From contig NZ_JAJSDX010000002.1 of NCBI RefSeq assembly GCF_021272205.1, positions 532,410 to 596,409 on the forward strand: a stretch of DNA of 64,000 bases, read 5' to 3'. The notes beneath the pieces are model-generated. The model worked only from the letters and a program-made list of their open reading frames with translations. It did not search any database and was not told where the DNA came from. Below are positions 16,866-26,413 of the stretch, piece after piece (the first letter of the stretch is position 1; each line of letters begins with the position of its first letter). Position numbers and translations under genes: made by a program. Source of the DNA: Pantoea sp. Mb-10. GTDB lineage: Bacteria; Pseudomonadota; Gammaproteobacteria; Enterobacterales; Enterobacteriaceae.

Positions 16866-17654
16866 TTACGCCAGGAAGTGGTCGAGCCCTTCACGCCAGC
16901 CCTCAGGGCCGGTGTGCGTCGTGCGGTAAACGCGGTCAGTGTCGCTGCGCTGCAGCGCGACCGGGGTTTTACTGAAACCTTTAATGACGACGGCATAATC
17001 GACCACTTCCAGCATGGGAATATCGTTCGGGCCATCGCCCAACCCGATAGTGGTACGCGTTAAGCCTTCGTTTTTAGCCAGATGGTGAAGCACCTGTGCC
17101 AGCGCCACGCCCTTGCCGCAGCCCGCAGGCATAACGTGCCAAAAGCGTCCACCCTGCGTGAGCGACAGTTGATGTGCGGCCAGCGCCGTGCGGAACGCCT
17201 CTAACTTGTCGGCATCATCGCGCCACAGCAGCACCTCGGAGGCTTCGCGCATGCGGCTCTTACGGGCATCAGCCAGCGTCAGGCCGGTGAAGTTAGCCAC
17301 ATCAGCGTCGCTGAAATCACAAAAGCTATCAAAACAGAATTGCGCTTTTAGGGGGCGCAACGTGGCGCAAAGCGCTTGGTAGGCCTCGCCCGGTTCGTCG
17401 CGGACGGTGTAATCTTCGCCTGTGGAGACGCGCGCGCCGTTTTCAGCGATAAAGGGGGCGCCAGAAATCCTCAACGCTTTCTGCAAGGGAATCATCTCGG
17501 CGGCGGTTTTACTTGAGCAGAGCACCACGGGAATGTGCTGCTGCTGCAAGCGAGTAAGCCATTCGCGGGCGGCCTCCCAGTTGTAATCATGGTGATCCAG
17601 CAGAGAGCCATCCAGATCGGTTACCACTAACAGCGATGAATCAAACGCAGGCAT
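16866..17654 (-). CDS. mpgP: Mannosyl-/glucosyl-3-phosphoglycerate phosphatase (YedP/MpgP, HAD family)
   Basis: 262 residues from ATG 17654, nine nt after AGGAG. HAD motif I is VVTDLDGSLLD, motif II LCSSKT, motif III/IV TIGLGDGPNDIPMLEVVD. The family removes phosphate from the hexosyl-3-phosphoglycerate made by the downstream synthase. E. coli keeps only this gene (yedP); here the pathway is complete. Upstream lie about 240 bp without a gene, then the dsrA promoter on the other strand. Confidence 0.9.
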   Translation of the reverse strand: MPAFDSSLLVVTDLDGSLLDHHDYNWEAAREWLTRLQQQHIPVVLCSSKTAAEMIPLQKALRISGAPFIAENGARVSTGEDYTVRDEPGEAYQALCATLRPLKAQFCFDSFCDFSDADVANFTGLTLADARKSRMREASEVLLWRDDADKLEAFRTALAAHQLSLTQGGRFWHVMPAGCGKGVALAQVLHHLAKNEGLTRTTIGLGDGPNDIPMLEVVDYAVVIKGFSKTPVALQRSDTDRVYRTTHTGPEGWREGLDHFLA

Positions 17655-17893
17655 CGCAACACTCCTCGGGCCAGTGACGTCGGTAAAGTAGCGAGTAATC
17701 AGTATAATAGCGTTATGCCAATCGCACTTTGCTGCTCGGCGGCGGCAACGATTTCCAGGAGTAATCTTAAAAAACGCGTTTGAATCGCGTTGGGCGCAGG
17801 CAAAATCGGCCGGGGAGGAAACAAAAGGTATGGCGATCAACAGGCTATAAAAAGTACGTCTGTCAGACGCTTATTTAGCGGTGCTCTCAGGGC

Positions 17894-17921
17894 TTGTGTT
17901 ATGCGCGCTTAAGCGTAATCT
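17894..17921 (+). promoter_or_regulatory. Candidate sigma-70 promoter of dsrA
   Basis: TTGTGT at 17894-17899 and TAATCT at 17916-17921, 16 nt apart, place the start near 17928, just before the conserved DsrA core. Confidence 0.5.
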
Positions 17922-17927
17922 GAGCGC

Positions 17928-17997
17928 TGTGTTAAGAGTTCCCTGGTGTAACGAACCTACTGAATCATTTGGCCCGGCTTATGCTGGGCCTTTTTTT
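17928..17997 (+). ncRNA. dsrA: DsrA small RNA homolog (short form)
   Basis: CCTGGTGTAACGAA at 17941-17954 is identical to the rpoS-pairing core of E. coli DsrA, and the gene is in the dsrA neighbourhood (between yedP and yodD/dsrB/rcsA). The terminator GGCCCGGC-TTAT-GCTGGGCC plus seven Ts ends at 17997. The predicted RNA is about 70 nt against 87 in E. coli and lacks the middle stem-loop. By family it pairs with the rpoS leader with Hfq and activates translation. Confidence 0.75.
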
Positions 17998-18007
17998 GAA
18001 ATCGATT

Positions 18008-18235
18008 TCATCGGTTGGCCTCGATACTGGTGAAATCGCGAATGTCCAGTTCGAACGCCTCCGCCAGCTCGCGATAAGTCGTAAAGGAACGTTCACCGAC
18101 GCTGACCCACTGCGCCTGCTCGCCCTCCATATAGGTTTGTATCTCACCCGAGGTTGTTTTACTGATTGCCTCCAGCAGCGCCTCCACGTCGAGGGTTGCT
18201 TCACGCGGCGCATCTCGCTGTTCACCCGTTGTCAT
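18008..18235 (-). CDS. yodD: YodD-family stress-related small protein
   Basis: 75 residues, the same length as E. coli YodD, from ATG 18235 next to GGAGAGGGG. The C-terminal half (ERSFTTYRELAEAFELDIRDF) is strongly YodD-like. Reported as induced by peroxide, cadmium and acid in E. coli; mechanism unknown. Convergent with dsrA, whose terminator ends 11 bp away. Confidence 0.88.
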   Translation of the reverse strand: MTTGEQRDAPREATLDVEALLEAISKTTSGEIQTYMEGEQAQWVSVGERSFTTYRELAEAFELDIRDFTSIEANR

Positions 18236-18298
18236 TGCCCCTCTCCTCAAAAGCCAGCGACAGTATTGAGTATAGTCGCGCGTTAGGCAGGGAACAGG

Positions 18299-18324
18299 CA
18301 AAAAAAAGCCCGCGCTGCGCGGGC
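18299..18324 (-). terminator. Minus-strand intrinsic terminator with no obvious upstream gene
   Basis: GCCCGCGCTGCGCGGGC at 18308-18324 is a perfect hairpin, with a run of As on its left that reads as a U-run on the minus strand. Nothing known is transcribed leftward from 18325-18533, so it may end an unannotated RNA or antisense transcript. Confidence 0.75.
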
Positions 18325-18533
18325 AAAATCCTTGTTACTTCTTGGTTGACTGCGCCTTTGGGGTGGGCAGTGGAAGAGAGTGTAAAACGCGGTTGCGTCA
18401 GGCGTCTCGCAGCAAAACGTTAAGAGAGTGAAAAGCTTGCCCTTGACACATCTTTACCGGGTGCACCTGCGCGGGCGAAGCGCATCGTCTATGCTTACTG
18501 CTGACCAATTAAGAACACTATCAGGGAGTTAAC

Positions 18534-18692
18534 ATGGATCTTTTTCGCATTATCATTGCTATTTTACTGCCGCCGCTGGGTGTGTTTCTGCAGGTAGGAT
18601 TTGGCGGTGCGTTTTGGCTCAATATTCTGCTCACGCTGTGTGGTTATATTCCGGGCATCGTTCACGCCGTGTGGGTTATCGCCCGCCGTTGA
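18534..18692 (+). CDS. YqaE/Pmp3-family small membrane protein
   Basis: 52 residues, ATG 18534 after [46 protein letters not shown] and [11 protein letters not shown] give the two-helix pattern of the Pmp3/UPF0057 family, linked to membrane potential and salt or cold stress. Upstream TTGACA at 18443 may belong to its promoter, although no well-spaced -10 was seen. Confidence 0.9.
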   Translation: MDLFRIIIAILLPPLGVFLQVGFGGAFWLNILLTLCGYIPGIVHAVWVIARR

Positions 18693-18759
18693 TCGCGATC
18701 GGGTTCTGCGCGTTATCTTTCGGTACACTGTATGCACGATGAAAGCGGGAGTAAAACGC

Positions 18760-18954
18760 ATGCAGGTAAACGATCGGGTATCAGTAAAGACCGACGGTGG
18801 ACCCCGTCGCGTGGGGACGGTGCTGGCGGTGGAAGCCTTTAATGAGGGCACCATGTATCTGGTGGCACTGGAGGATTATCCGCTGGGGATCTGGTTTTTC
18901 AACGAGAATGATCATACAGAAGGGGTGTTTGTCACCCCTTATCAAGGCCCCTAG
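18760..18954 (+). CDS. dsrB: DsrB, small protein downstream of rcsA region
   Basis: 64 residues, ATG 18760 after [27 protein letters not shown] and [20 protein letters not shown] are the DsrB signature; E. coli DsrB has 62 residues. Function unknown, reported as sigma-S influenced in E. coli. Confidence 0.92.
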   Translation: MQVNDRVSVKTDGGPRRVGTVLAVEAFNEGTMYLVALEDYPLGIWFFNENDHTEGVFVTPYQGP

Positions 18955-19012
18955 CCGCGCAACACGGCGTGTTGGCTTCCGCATGGAGGGAAGTCAACAC
19001 GTTGCGGCCTAA

Positions 19013-20713
19013 TCAGAACGTTTCCCAGTTGTCACTACCGGATGCTGCCAGCGCAGGGCGGGGCGTAACAGCCGGCGTCTTCAGCGCGGGAGCGACGGCG
19101 ACCGCGCGCTCGGCAGCGCGCTCATTTAAACGGAACACCGCCACCGCCTGCGTCAGTTTACCCGCTTGATCCTCCAACGACGCGGCGGCAGAGGAGGCTT
19201 CTTCCACCAGTGAGGCGTTCTGCTGCGTCACATTGTCCATTTCGGTCACGGCTAAACTCACCTGCTGGATGCCACGACTCTGCTCATCCGATGCCGCCGC
19301 AATCTCGGACATGATGTCGGTCACGCGGCGAACCGCTTCCACAATTTCGCCCATGGTGCTGCCCGCTTCACTGACCTGATGCGATCCGTTGGCGATCAGG
19401 CCGACCGATTCAGCAATCAGCGTTTCAATTTCTTTTGCCGCTTGGGCGCTGCGCTGCGCCAGATTACGCACCTCACTGGCGACCACAGCGAACCCGCGGC
19501 CTTGCTCACCGGCGCGCGCCGCTTCCACGGCGGCATTCAGCGCCAGAATGTTAGTTTGGAAAGCTATACTGTTGATCACGTTAGTGATCTCAGCGATTTT
19601 CTTCGAGCTGCCGGAAATATTATTCATGGTCTTCACCACGCCGCTCACCAAATCACCGCCGTTACGTGCTTTGCCAGAGGCATCAGCAGCCAACTGACTG
19701 GCGTGGTGCGCGTTCTCGGCATTTTGCTTCACGGTGGCAGTGAGCTGTTCCATGCTGGCCGCCGTTTGCTCAAGGGCGGAGGCTTGCTGTTCGGTGCGCG
19801 ACGAGAGGTCGGTATTTCCTGCCGAGATTTCGCTGGAGCCCTGATAAATAGCCACGGCGCCTTCACGCACCGTGCCCACCGTGCGCACCAGCGAAGCCTG
19901 CATCAATTGCAGGTTGTGCAGCAGGCTACCAATTTCGCCGCGGCCACAGGCTTGCTCAGGCGCGGTTAAATCCCCTTGCGCAATACGTTCGATGCGCTCG
20001 ACAGAGTGACGCAGCGGGGTGATAACAATCCGACGTAAGAAGATAAAGGTCAGCAGCACCAGCAACACGGCGCTGGCGAAGGCGACGCCCATGGCGATAA
20101 AGCCCAGGTGTGACTGACGCGCGGCCTGGGCATTAATGGCGTTGGCGCGGTCGGTGCGAATTTTGATCGCTTTTAACAAGATCTCGTTATAGGCATCGTC
20201 CAGCTTGCGCGTGACGTCCGTTTCCTGCGCGATAATGCTTTCAAAGCTGCCTTGCTTAGCCGATTCAATCATCGGCTTGAGGCCTTTCTCAACGTAGTCG
20301 TTGAAGCGGGTGGTCAGCGGGCCGTCCAGTGCAATACCCTCAGGGGTTTTGTCCGGGCGGTTCATGTAAAAGTTAAACCCTTCCCGCGCCTGGTTAATAC
20401 GCTGCTGGGTTCGCGCTAAGTCGGCCCGATAGCTGTCCATTTCCCCGATACGGGCCGCCGCACCCGACTGAATAACATTCAGACGCGCTGTGCGCAGGTG
20501 GTTCGAGCTATTCGACAGCCCCATGCGAATTTGAATTTCATTCGTTGCATCGTTGAGTGATTGGTTACCCAGCACAAGAAAATAACTGGCGAGGCCAATG
20601 CACAGTGCGAAAAGCAGCAGAATGCCACCAAAAATAATGCTGAAAAGAGGCATCAGGCGAAGGTTTTGCCAGATGCTGAGCTTTTGCTGCCCATCAATAG
20701 ATGCTGTTTTCAT
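19013..20713 (-). CDS. Methyl-accepting chemotaxis protein with NWETF tail
   Basis: 566 residues: TM1 (about 24-46), a Tar/Tsr-like four-helix periplasmic domain with HLRTARLNVIQSGAA, TM2 (about 203-226), HAMP, and the signalling domain with the hairpin tip INSIAFQTNILALNAAVEAA. It ends in NWETF, the docking pentapeptide for CheR/CheB, so it is a high-abundance type receptor. The ligand cannot be told. A sigma-28-like promoter lies upstream, fitting class 3 flagellar control. Confidence 0.95.
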   Translation of the reverse strand: MKTASIDGQQKLSIWQNLRLMPLFSIIFGGILLLFALCIGLASYFLVLGNQSLNDATNEIQIRMGLSNSSNHLRTARLNVIQSGAAARIGEMDSYRADLARTQQRINQAREGFNFYMNRPDKTPEGIALDGPLTTRFNDYVEKGLKPMIESAKQGSFESIIAQETDVTRKLDDAYNEILLKAIKIRTDRANAINAQAARQSHLGFIAMGVAFASAVLLVLLTFIFLRRIVITPLRHSVERIERIAQGDLTAPEQACGRGEIGSLLHNLQLMQASLVRTVGTVREGAVAIYQGSSEISAGNTDLSSRTEQQASALEQTAASMEQLTATVKQNAENAHHASQLAADASGKARNGGDLVSGVVKTMNNISGSSKKIAEITNVINSIAFQTNILALNAAVEAARAGEQGRGFAVVASEVRNLAQRSAQAAKEIETLIAESVGLIANGSHQVSEAGSTMGEIVEAVRRVTDIMSEIAAASDEQSRGIQQVSLAVTEMDNVTQQNASLVEEASSAAASLEDQAGKLTQAVAVFRLNERAAERAVAVAPALKTPAVTPRPALAASGSDNWETF

Positions 20714-20753
20714 ATCCTTGCTCTCGTTTTTAGGTAGGGGGTGCTGAAAACAA

Positions 20754-20780
20754 GCATCGGCATCGCCCGAGAAAGGATTA
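20754..20780 (-). promoter_or_regulatory. Candidate sigma-28 promoter of the chemoreceptor gene
   Basis: On the minus strand TAATCCTT, 11-nt spacer, GCCGATGC against the consensus TAAAGTTT-N11-GCCGATAA. The -10 matches 6 of 8, the -35 about 5 of 8. Confidence 0.5.
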
Positions 20781-20898
20781 GGCAGGGAAGTGGGATCCAG
20801 GTCGCAAAATAGACAAAAACGCCAGACCCGGTTAGACCCCGGTCTGGCGACATTGGAACGGCGCGTGCGTAAGAAAGCGAAAATTCAGTCCGCTACGG

Positions 20899-21534
20899 CT
20901 AGCGTATGTTTACATAAATTCCGGAAGTGACATTATCCGTCAAGCGAACAACATGATATATCACTTGCTTATTATGCGTTTTAATTTTGCGCTTAATATT
21001 ACCTTTGTGTGACGAAACGGTTTTGGCTTTAATTTGCATTTTGTCTGAAATTTGAATGGTGTCATGGCCTGACATCCACATTTTCAGCATATTAGATTCC
21101 GTCTGGCTTAATGTCAGTGGATGAATATCCATCCCGGCAGAAATACGCGGGGATGCATTAAGTTTCTTTTGCAGGTAGGTTCCCAGCAGCGAATCTAATG
21201 TCGATGTTTTTATCGATTTTGACGTAATAATCAAGTTCTTACGAACGTAGAGGTATTCCTCAAAATGGATATTCGAGATAGCCATAAAGATAAAGAATAA
21301 GGTATCAGGGTGCTGTGTGATAATGGCGCGAATACGATCGCTTGAATCAGCTTCATGAATGAAGCATTCCTCGTTAATAAAAACCACTCCTGGCTTAAGT
21401 TGTTCGCATTTTTGTTGAAGTTGGTCAATGTCAGCGACGGGAGTAATATTTTTCTTTTTGACTCCCTTAGCAGACATATAATCCGATAGTCCCAGGCGTG
21501 TGTAATTACATGAATCCAAAATAATCGTTGGCAT
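20899..21534 (-). CDS. rcsA: RcsA, LuxR-type coactivator of capsule synthesis
   Basis: 211 residues from ATG 21534 ([20 protein letters not shown], aligned with the E. coli start). The C-terminal HTH is [19 protein letters not shown] then [19 protein letters not shown]. It forms heterodimers with RcsB, activates exopolysaccharide genes and represses flhDC; it is Lon-sensitive and H-NS-silenced in E. coli. Its position beside fliR is typical. Long AT-rich upstream DNA suggests complex regulation. Confidence 0.95.
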   Translation of the reverse strand: MPTIILDSCNYTRLGLSDYMSAKGVKKKNITPVADIDQLQQKCEQLKPGVVFINEECFIHEADSSDRIRAIITQHPDTLFFIFMAISNIHFEEYLYVRKNLIITSKSIKTSTLDSLLGTYLQKKLNASPRISAGMDIHPLTLSQTESNMLKMWMSGHDTIQISDKMQIKAKTVSSHKGNIKRKIKTHNKQVIYHVVRLTDNVTSGIYVNIR

Positions 21535-22166
21535 TATAGCGACCCTCACCAATTTGTTATCCGTTTAAATCAACGATGAATACGCGTTTGCGGTACGAGA
21601 GAATTTTACAAAGACACTTTTTTTATTTTGCTCGGCAGACTGGCGTAATGCAGCCGTGCGCCAAAATGAGTCTTCCCTGAACCCCTCTGCGAAGTTTTTT
21701 TTATGTGTTGCGTCCACGTCACTTAGCCCCTGCGATAGTGGGAATCGCCTGGAATTTGCTTTAAGTATGTACATCGCTCTGTTTTTGAGAGCCCTGTCAC
21801 TATCGCGCATGTCACAGACAAATCTGATAGGACAATTCTTAAAAACATTTAGAACGCGAAAGTGTGACGTTTCAGCGAGTGTTGACAATGCCGGAAAAAA
21901 GGGATTTAGACAAGAAAAATCGCGTTTAAATTTTTTTTGTTTAAAAACAGCCTTTTGAGCATTTTATCAACCAATCCCTTCTGCCATGCGGCTTAGGAAT
22001 CGTCTGACTAAAATACTCCAGGCGCGGTTTAATAAGAATGATTTTTACTCTGAGTGCGCATTTATCAGAAAAACCTCAGTTGATTTCTGACAAATATGGT
22101 TTGAAAAATGCACAGAATGTTTTTGATTATTTAACTATCGTATTAGCCGTTCGACAGTATTGTTAA
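21535..22166. other. AT-rich regulatory region upstream of rcsA
   Basis: 632 bp with no credible gene between rcsA and the end of fliR. It is markedly richer in A+T than its surroundings, with T-tracts (21614-21634, 21928-21937), fitting H-NS silencing. A TAAGAATGATTTTT stretch at 22033-22046 is only a partial match to the RcsAB box. Confidence 0.6.
22033..22046 (+). promoter_or_regulatory. Weak candidate RcsAB box
   Basis: TAAGAATGATTTTT resembles the consensus TAAGAATATTCCTA in its left half only. It is about 500 bp from the rcsA start, farther than the autoregulatory box of E. coli. Confidence 0.2.
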
Positions 22167-22955
22167 TCATCCTGCGCGAGAAAGTTCTGACACAAACTGC
22201 GCGAGTAAATCAAAGACTTCCCCGAAGAGATGTTCACAGAAGGGGGCGAGAAGGGGCATGACCATACCCAGGCTGAGTATCCCAACCGTTAAGGTGACCG
22301 GGAAACCAATGGCAAAGATCGACAGTTGAGATGCAACACGGTTTAACAAACCCAGGGCCATGTTTAGCGTGAGCAATAGAACTATTAACGGCAGCGCTAA
22401 CATCATGCCATTAAGGAAAATTAATCCGCCTGATTTAACCAACGCCATAAAGGCATTTGCGTTAAGTGGTCGATCGCTAATCGGCAGCGTATGAAAACTG
22501 TCCACCAGCAACGAGATAAGCCACAGGTGTCCGTTGAACGTCAGGAACAGCAGCATGGCCAACATGTCGAGAAAACGTGCAAGCACCGGCATGTTCAGAC
22601 GGCTGGCAGGATCAAAAAAGGTGGCGAAAGAGAGGCCCATTTGCAGGCCCACCACTTCACCGGCCATGCGCACTGCGGCAATCGCTAACTGCATGGTAAA
22701 GCCAATTCCCACCCCAATCAGCAATTGCTGCAGCAAGATCCAAAAGCCCGCCGGGGTAAACAAGGTGACTTCTACCGGTGGCAGCACCGGCAAAATGACC
22801 CAGGTAATCAGCAGAGCCAGACCCACTTTCACCCGTTTAGGGATCGCCTTTTCACTTAAAAGCGGGGCGGTGGCGAACAGGGCAAGCAGGCGGACCATTG
22901 GCCAAAAAAATTGCGCGACCCAATGGATCAGCTGGCTGCTGTCGAGGTTAATCAT
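22167..22955 (-). CDS. fliR: FliR, flagellar export gate subunit
   Basis: 262 residues from ATG 22955 ([19 protein letters not shown]), which overlaps the fliQ stop as TGATG; the longer frame would run into fliQ. Six hydrophobic helices and the [15 protein letters not shown] segment are typical. Part of the FliPQR pore of the type III export apparatus. Last gene of the fli operon. Confidence 0.95.
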   Translation of the reverse strand: MINLDSSQLIHWVAQFFWPMVRLLALFATAPLLSEKAIPKRVKVGLALLITWVILPVLPPVEVTLFTPAGFWILLQQLLIGVGIGFTMQLAIAAVRMAGEVVGLQMGLSFATFFDPASRLNMPVLARFLDMLAMLLFLTFNGHLWLISLLVDSFHTLPISDRPLNANAFMALVKSGGLIFLNGMMLALPLIVLLLTLNMALGLLNRVASQLSIFAIGFPVTLTVGILSLGMVMPLLAPFCEHLFGEVFDLLAQFVSELSRAG

Positions 22956-23224
22956 CAGCCGATGATATAGGGCAGGTTGGTAAACAGCGTGCGCATGTAA
23001 TCCAGAATCAGATTCAGCATCCACGGACCCGCAATCACACCGGTTGCAGCAACGGCCAGCACTTTCGGGATAAACGCCAGCGTCTGTTCATTGACCTGGG
23101 TGGCCGCTTGCAGAATGCTAATAATCAGACCGCTAATCAGCGCCACCAGCAGCATCGGGGCTGCCAGCATCAGGGCGATGCGCATCGCGTCCTGACCAAT
23201 CACCATCACGGATTCGGGTGTCAT
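22955..23224 (-). CDS. fliQ: FliQ, flagellar export gate subunit
   Basis: 89 residues with two membrane hairpins ([22 protein letters not shown] and the [16 protein letters not shown] region), the family length. Forms the FliP5Q4R1 pore. 33 bp after fliP. Confidence 0.96.
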   Translation of the reverse strand: MTPESVMVIGQDAMRIALMLAAPMLLVALISGLIISILQAATQVNEQTLAFIPKVLAVAATGVIAGPWMLNLILDYMRTLFTNLPYIIG

Positions 23225-23257
23225 GCTGCACTCCAGTTAAATCAAAGAGAGAGGGTT

Positions 23258-23992
23258 TTAGGAGTAGAAACTTTGTGCCAGGGAGCCTACCAGCAGCTGC
23301 CAGCCGTCCACCAGAACGAACAACATCAGCTTAAAGGGCAGGGCGATTGTCGCGGGCGGCACCATCATCATGCCCAGTGCCATCAGCACGCTGGCCACCA
23401 CCAAGTCGATAATCAAAAACGGAATGAAAACGGTAAAGCCGATCTGAAACGCGGTTTTCAATTCGCTGGTCACGTAAGCCGGCAATAAGATACGCATCGG
23501 TACGGCTTCCGGGCCTTCAATGGGCGCGGTATTGGCCAGGCGGGCGAACAGCGCCAAATCGGCTTCGCGCGTTTGACGCAGCATAAAGGCGCGCAGCGGC
23601 TGGGCCCCTTTATCTATTGCCACCTCCATGCTGATTTTATCCTGACTGAATGGCAGGTAGGCATCGGCGTAAATTTTGTCGAAGGTGGGGGCCATAATAA
23701 AGAAGGTCAAAAACAGCGCCATGCCAACCATCACTTGGTTGGGCGGTGCTGACGGCGTACCCATGGCGTTGCGCAACAGGCCAAACACGATAATGATGCG
23801 TGTAAAGCTGGTCATCATCAGCAGCACGGCCGGAATAAACGTCAGTGAGGTGATAAAGACCAGCGTTTGTACCGGCAGAGACCAGCTTTGGCCACCGTTA
23901 GCCAAAGGTTGGCTCACTAAACCGGGTAATTGCGCGTGGGCAACCGGTGCCAGCAGCAGCAGCGGCAGAAGAGCAAGCAGTCGACGCATCAT
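23258..23992 (-). CDS. fliP: FliP, flagellar export gate subunit
   Basis: 244 residues with a cleavable signal peptide ([16 protein letters not shown]), then the conserved [18 protein letters not shown] and [17 protein letters not shown] segments. Core of the export pore. Its start overlaps fliO by 4 bp. Confidence 0.97.
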   Translation of the reverse strand: MMRRLLALLPLLLLAPVAHAQLPGLVSQPLANGGQSWSLPVQTLVFITSLTFIPAVLLMMTSFTRIIIVFGLLRNAMGTPSAPPNQVMVGMALFLTFFIMAPTFDKIYADAYLPFSQDKISMEVAIDKGAQPLRAFMLRQTREADLALFARLANTAPIEGPEAVPMRILLPAYVTSELKTAFQIGFTVFIPFLIIDLVVASVLMALGMMMVPPATIALPFKLMLFVLVDGWQLLVGSLAQSFYS

Positions 23993-24384
23993 TGTGGCTT
24001 TCCGGGACGTTTAACCAGATTCTGAAAAAGTTGACGAAAGTCTTGCGCTGGCGCGGAGGGCGCGGCCTGCGCGTCGGCGGGTAAGGGTGGGAGCGAATGC
24101 AGATGCGTAATCTGCTGTGCGGTCACGCCTAACACTAAACGCGCATCTTCGGTATCCACAATCACCACGCGCTCCTGGCGCCCAACCTGTACGCTGGCGC
24201 TGATCTTCAGCGCGTGCGTACTGACGGTTTTCGGCGCATAGCCCAGCCGCTTGGCCAGCCAGCCGCAGGCCAGGATAAGTAAAACAATCACGGCCAGCAC
24301 GCTGGAAACTTGTCCGACGACCGAACCGGTGGAGACCACCGGTTGGCTGTGAACGGGCTGACTGGTGTGCGCGTTTTTCAACAT
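23989..24384 (-). CDS. fliO: FliO, export gate assembly protein
   Basis: 131 residues: one membrane helix ([20 protein letters not shown]) and a small cytoplasmic domain with [22 protein letters not shown]. It helps assemble FliP. Poorly conserved family, identified by place and pattern. Confidence 0.93.
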   Translation of the reverse strand: MLKNAHTSQPVHSQPVVSTGSVVGQVSSVLAVIVLLILACGWLAKRLGYAPKTVSTHALKISASVQVGRQERVVIVDTEDARLVLGVTAQQITHLHSLPPLPADAQAAPSAPAQDFRQLFQNLVKRPGKPQ

Positions 24385-24386
24385 AA

Positions 24387-24794
24387 TTAACGGCTCAGGC
24401 GACGCATACGTTCTGATGGCGTAATGATATCGGTGATGCGCACGCCATACTTATCGTTGACCACCACGACTTCCCCTTGGGCAATCAGGTAGCCATTAAT
24501 GAGAATGTCTAACGGCTCACCGGCCAGGCCATCCAACGCCACCACGGAACCCTGCGTTAACTTCAGCAGCTCCTTGATGGTCATTTTGGTGCGGCCCAGT
24601 TCCACGGTCAGCTTGACCGGGATGTCCATAATCAGATCGATATCCTGCATCGCACCGTTACCGCCTGGCGCGTCAAAGGATTTAAACACGTTTGCTGCGG
24701 GGTCCGGCGTAGGGGTTGCCGTCTGTTCGTTCATTGCCTCAGCCCACAGGTCGTCCGCGGAGATATCATCGGACGTGTTTTTGCTGTCACTCAT
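24387..24794 (-). CDS. fliN: FliN, C-ring switch protein
   Basis: 135 residues: acidic N-terminus and the SpoA domain DIPVKLTVELGRTKMTIKE, LDGLAGEPLDILINGYLIA, KYGVRITDIITPSER. Forms the base of the switch complex with FliM and binds FliH at the export apparatus. Overlaps fliM by 8 bp. Confidence 0.96.
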   Translation of the reverse strand: MSDSKNTSDDISADDLWAEAMNEQTATPTPDPAANVFKSFDAPGGNGAMQDIDLIMDIPVKLTVELGRTKMTIKELLKLTQGSVVALDGLAGEPLDILINGYLIAQGEVVVVNDKYGVRITDIITPSERMRRLSR

Positions 24795-25794
24795 TGGGCT
24801 GTTCCTCGTTCAGCGAATTCAAAATCGGGTTGATCAGATGTTCAACGCGCAGTGCATATTGACCATTCAGCGTGCCGTATTGGCTCGTCAGAACCGGTAC
24901 GCCATCGACGTGCGCAATAATGCGGTCCGGTTTCTCAATAGGCAGAACGTCACCGGGATTCAGTTGCAAAATGCGCGACAGACGCAGCGATGTTTCGGCA
25001 AAGTGGGCAATAAGCTCCAACTCTGAATGCTGCACCTGCTTCACCAGATTGTCGCGCCAGTGGGTATCTTCCCGACGCGAGTTCTCCAGCGGGGGATTGA
25101 CCAGCAGCTCGCGCAGCGGCTCAATCATGGAAAACGGAATACAAATGTTAAATTCGCCCACCAGGTTGCCAATCTCCACCTGGAACGGGGTGTTCACCAC
25201 AATATCGTTCGGGGAGGTGGTAATGTTGGTGAACTTTACCTGCATTTCAGAACGTACATACTCGACTTCAAGCGGGTAAATCGCTTTCCACGCTTCGCTG
25301 TAGCCTTCCAGCGCCAGCTTCAGCATGCGACGGATCACGCGCTGTTCAGTATGGGTAAACTCACGTCCTTCGACTTTGGTTGGAAAACGTCCATCGCCGC
25401 CAAACAGGTTATCCACCGCGATAAACACCAGGCTTGGCGAAAACACCACCAGCGCAGTCCCGCGCAGCGGTTTCAGGTGAATCAAGTTCAGGTTGGTTGG
25501 CACCGGCAAGTTGCGGGCAAACTCATGGTATGGCTGAATCTTGATGGCACCCACGCTGATATCCGGACTACGGCGCAGCAGGTTGAACAGAGCCATACGG
25601 AAATGACGGGCAAAACGCTCGTTAATGATCTCCAGCGCCTGCAAGCGCTCACGCACCACGCGGCGTTGCGTATTGGGATCATAGGGGCGGATGTCGCCAT
25701 CGGCCCCTTTGGAACTGTTCTCTACTTCCGCGCTGTCACTGTCGCCGTTGAGCAGCGCGTCAATTTCAGCTTGGGAGAGAATGCTATCGCCCAT
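24787..25794 (-). CDS. fliM: FliM, C-ring switch protein
   Basis: 335 residues: N-terminal CheY-P-binding segment ILSQAEIDALLNGD, a central domain with NLNLIHLKPLRGTALVVFSP, and a C-terminal SpoA domain. Controls rotation direction. The usual family length. Confidence 0.97.
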   Translation of the reverse strand: MGDSILSQAEIDALLNGDSDSAEVENSSKGADGDIRPYDPNTQRRVVRERLQALEIINERFARHFRMALFNLLRRSPDISVGAIKIQPYHEFARNLPVPTNLNLIHLKPLRGTALVVFSPSLVFIAVDNLFGGDGRFPTKVEGREFTHTEQRVIRRMLKLALEGYSEAWKAIYPLEVEYVRSEMQVKFTNITTSPNDIVVNTPFQVEIGNLVGEFNICIPFSMIEPLRELLVNPPLENSRREDTHWRDNLVKQVQHSELELIAHFAETSLRLSRILQLNPGDVLPIEKPDRIIAHVDGVPVLTSQYGTLNGQYALRVEHLINPILNSLNEEQPNE

Positions 25795-25798
25795 TAAA

Positions 25799-26284
25799 TC
25801 ACCTCAAAATGAAGGCGGTAAACAGCACGTCACTGACTACCTGAGGAGGTTGACCTTTCACCAGCGGCGGCGCCAGCACCTGTTTGATCTGATCGACCAG
25901 GGCTTGCTTACCTTGCTCTGTGGCTAAGGCGGTACTACTCTGGCGCGAGAGCAGCATCAGCAGACGGCTGCGCACCTCGGGCAGGTAATCATTCATGCGA
26001 CGACGATTGTCCTCATCCGGCAGACGCAGGGTAAAGCCTACGTACAGCACACGATCGGGATCGTTGTCCGCATTGACCAGGTTAACCGTAAACGTATCCA
26101 ATGCAAAAAAGATGGGGGCGGCAGGTGGCTCGACTTTCGCCGCTTCCGGCTTGTCGCCCTCATGTTTATTCATCATTCGCCAGACTACATAGCCTGCCAC
26201 GCTGCAAGCGGCCAGCGTTACAATGAGTAACACCGGAATCAATATTGAACGTTTGCGGCCTTTTGCTTTCGCGTTATCAGACAT
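25799..26284 (-). CDS. fliL: FliL, stator-associated basal body protein
   Basis: 161 residues: basic N-terminus ([19 protein letters not shown]), one membrane helix and a periplasmic domain ending [15 protein letters not shown]. Supports stator function. It follows fliK after 129 bp that contain a long inverted repeat. Confidence 0.95.
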   Translation of the reverse strand: MSDNAKAKGRKRSILIPVLLIVTLAACSVAGYVVWRMMNKHEGDKPEAAKVEPPAAPIFFALDTFTVNLVNADNDPDRVLYVGFTLRLPDEDNRRRMNDYLPEVRSRLLMLLSRQSSTALATEQGKQALVDQIKQVLAPPLVKGQPPQVVSDVLFTAFILR

Positions 26285-26342
26285 CTTGCAGTTACTTCCT
26301 GTGAATTATGGCCAAGCCTCTCGACTCGACTGGACAGATTAT

Positions 26343-26382
26343 CCCGCGTCTTAAGTCAAACAATGGGGTGAAAAGACGCGGG
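26343..26382. other. Inverted repeat between fliK and fliL
   Basis: CCCGCGTCTT at 26343-26352 and AAGACGCGGG at 26373-26382 form a 10-bp perfect stem with a 20-nt loop. No U-run on the minus strand, so it is more likely an mRNA stability or processing structure inside the fli operon than a full terminator. Confidence 0.5.
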
Positions 26383-26413
26383 TTTTACGCTTACCTTCAG
26401 CGTTTAGCCGCTG

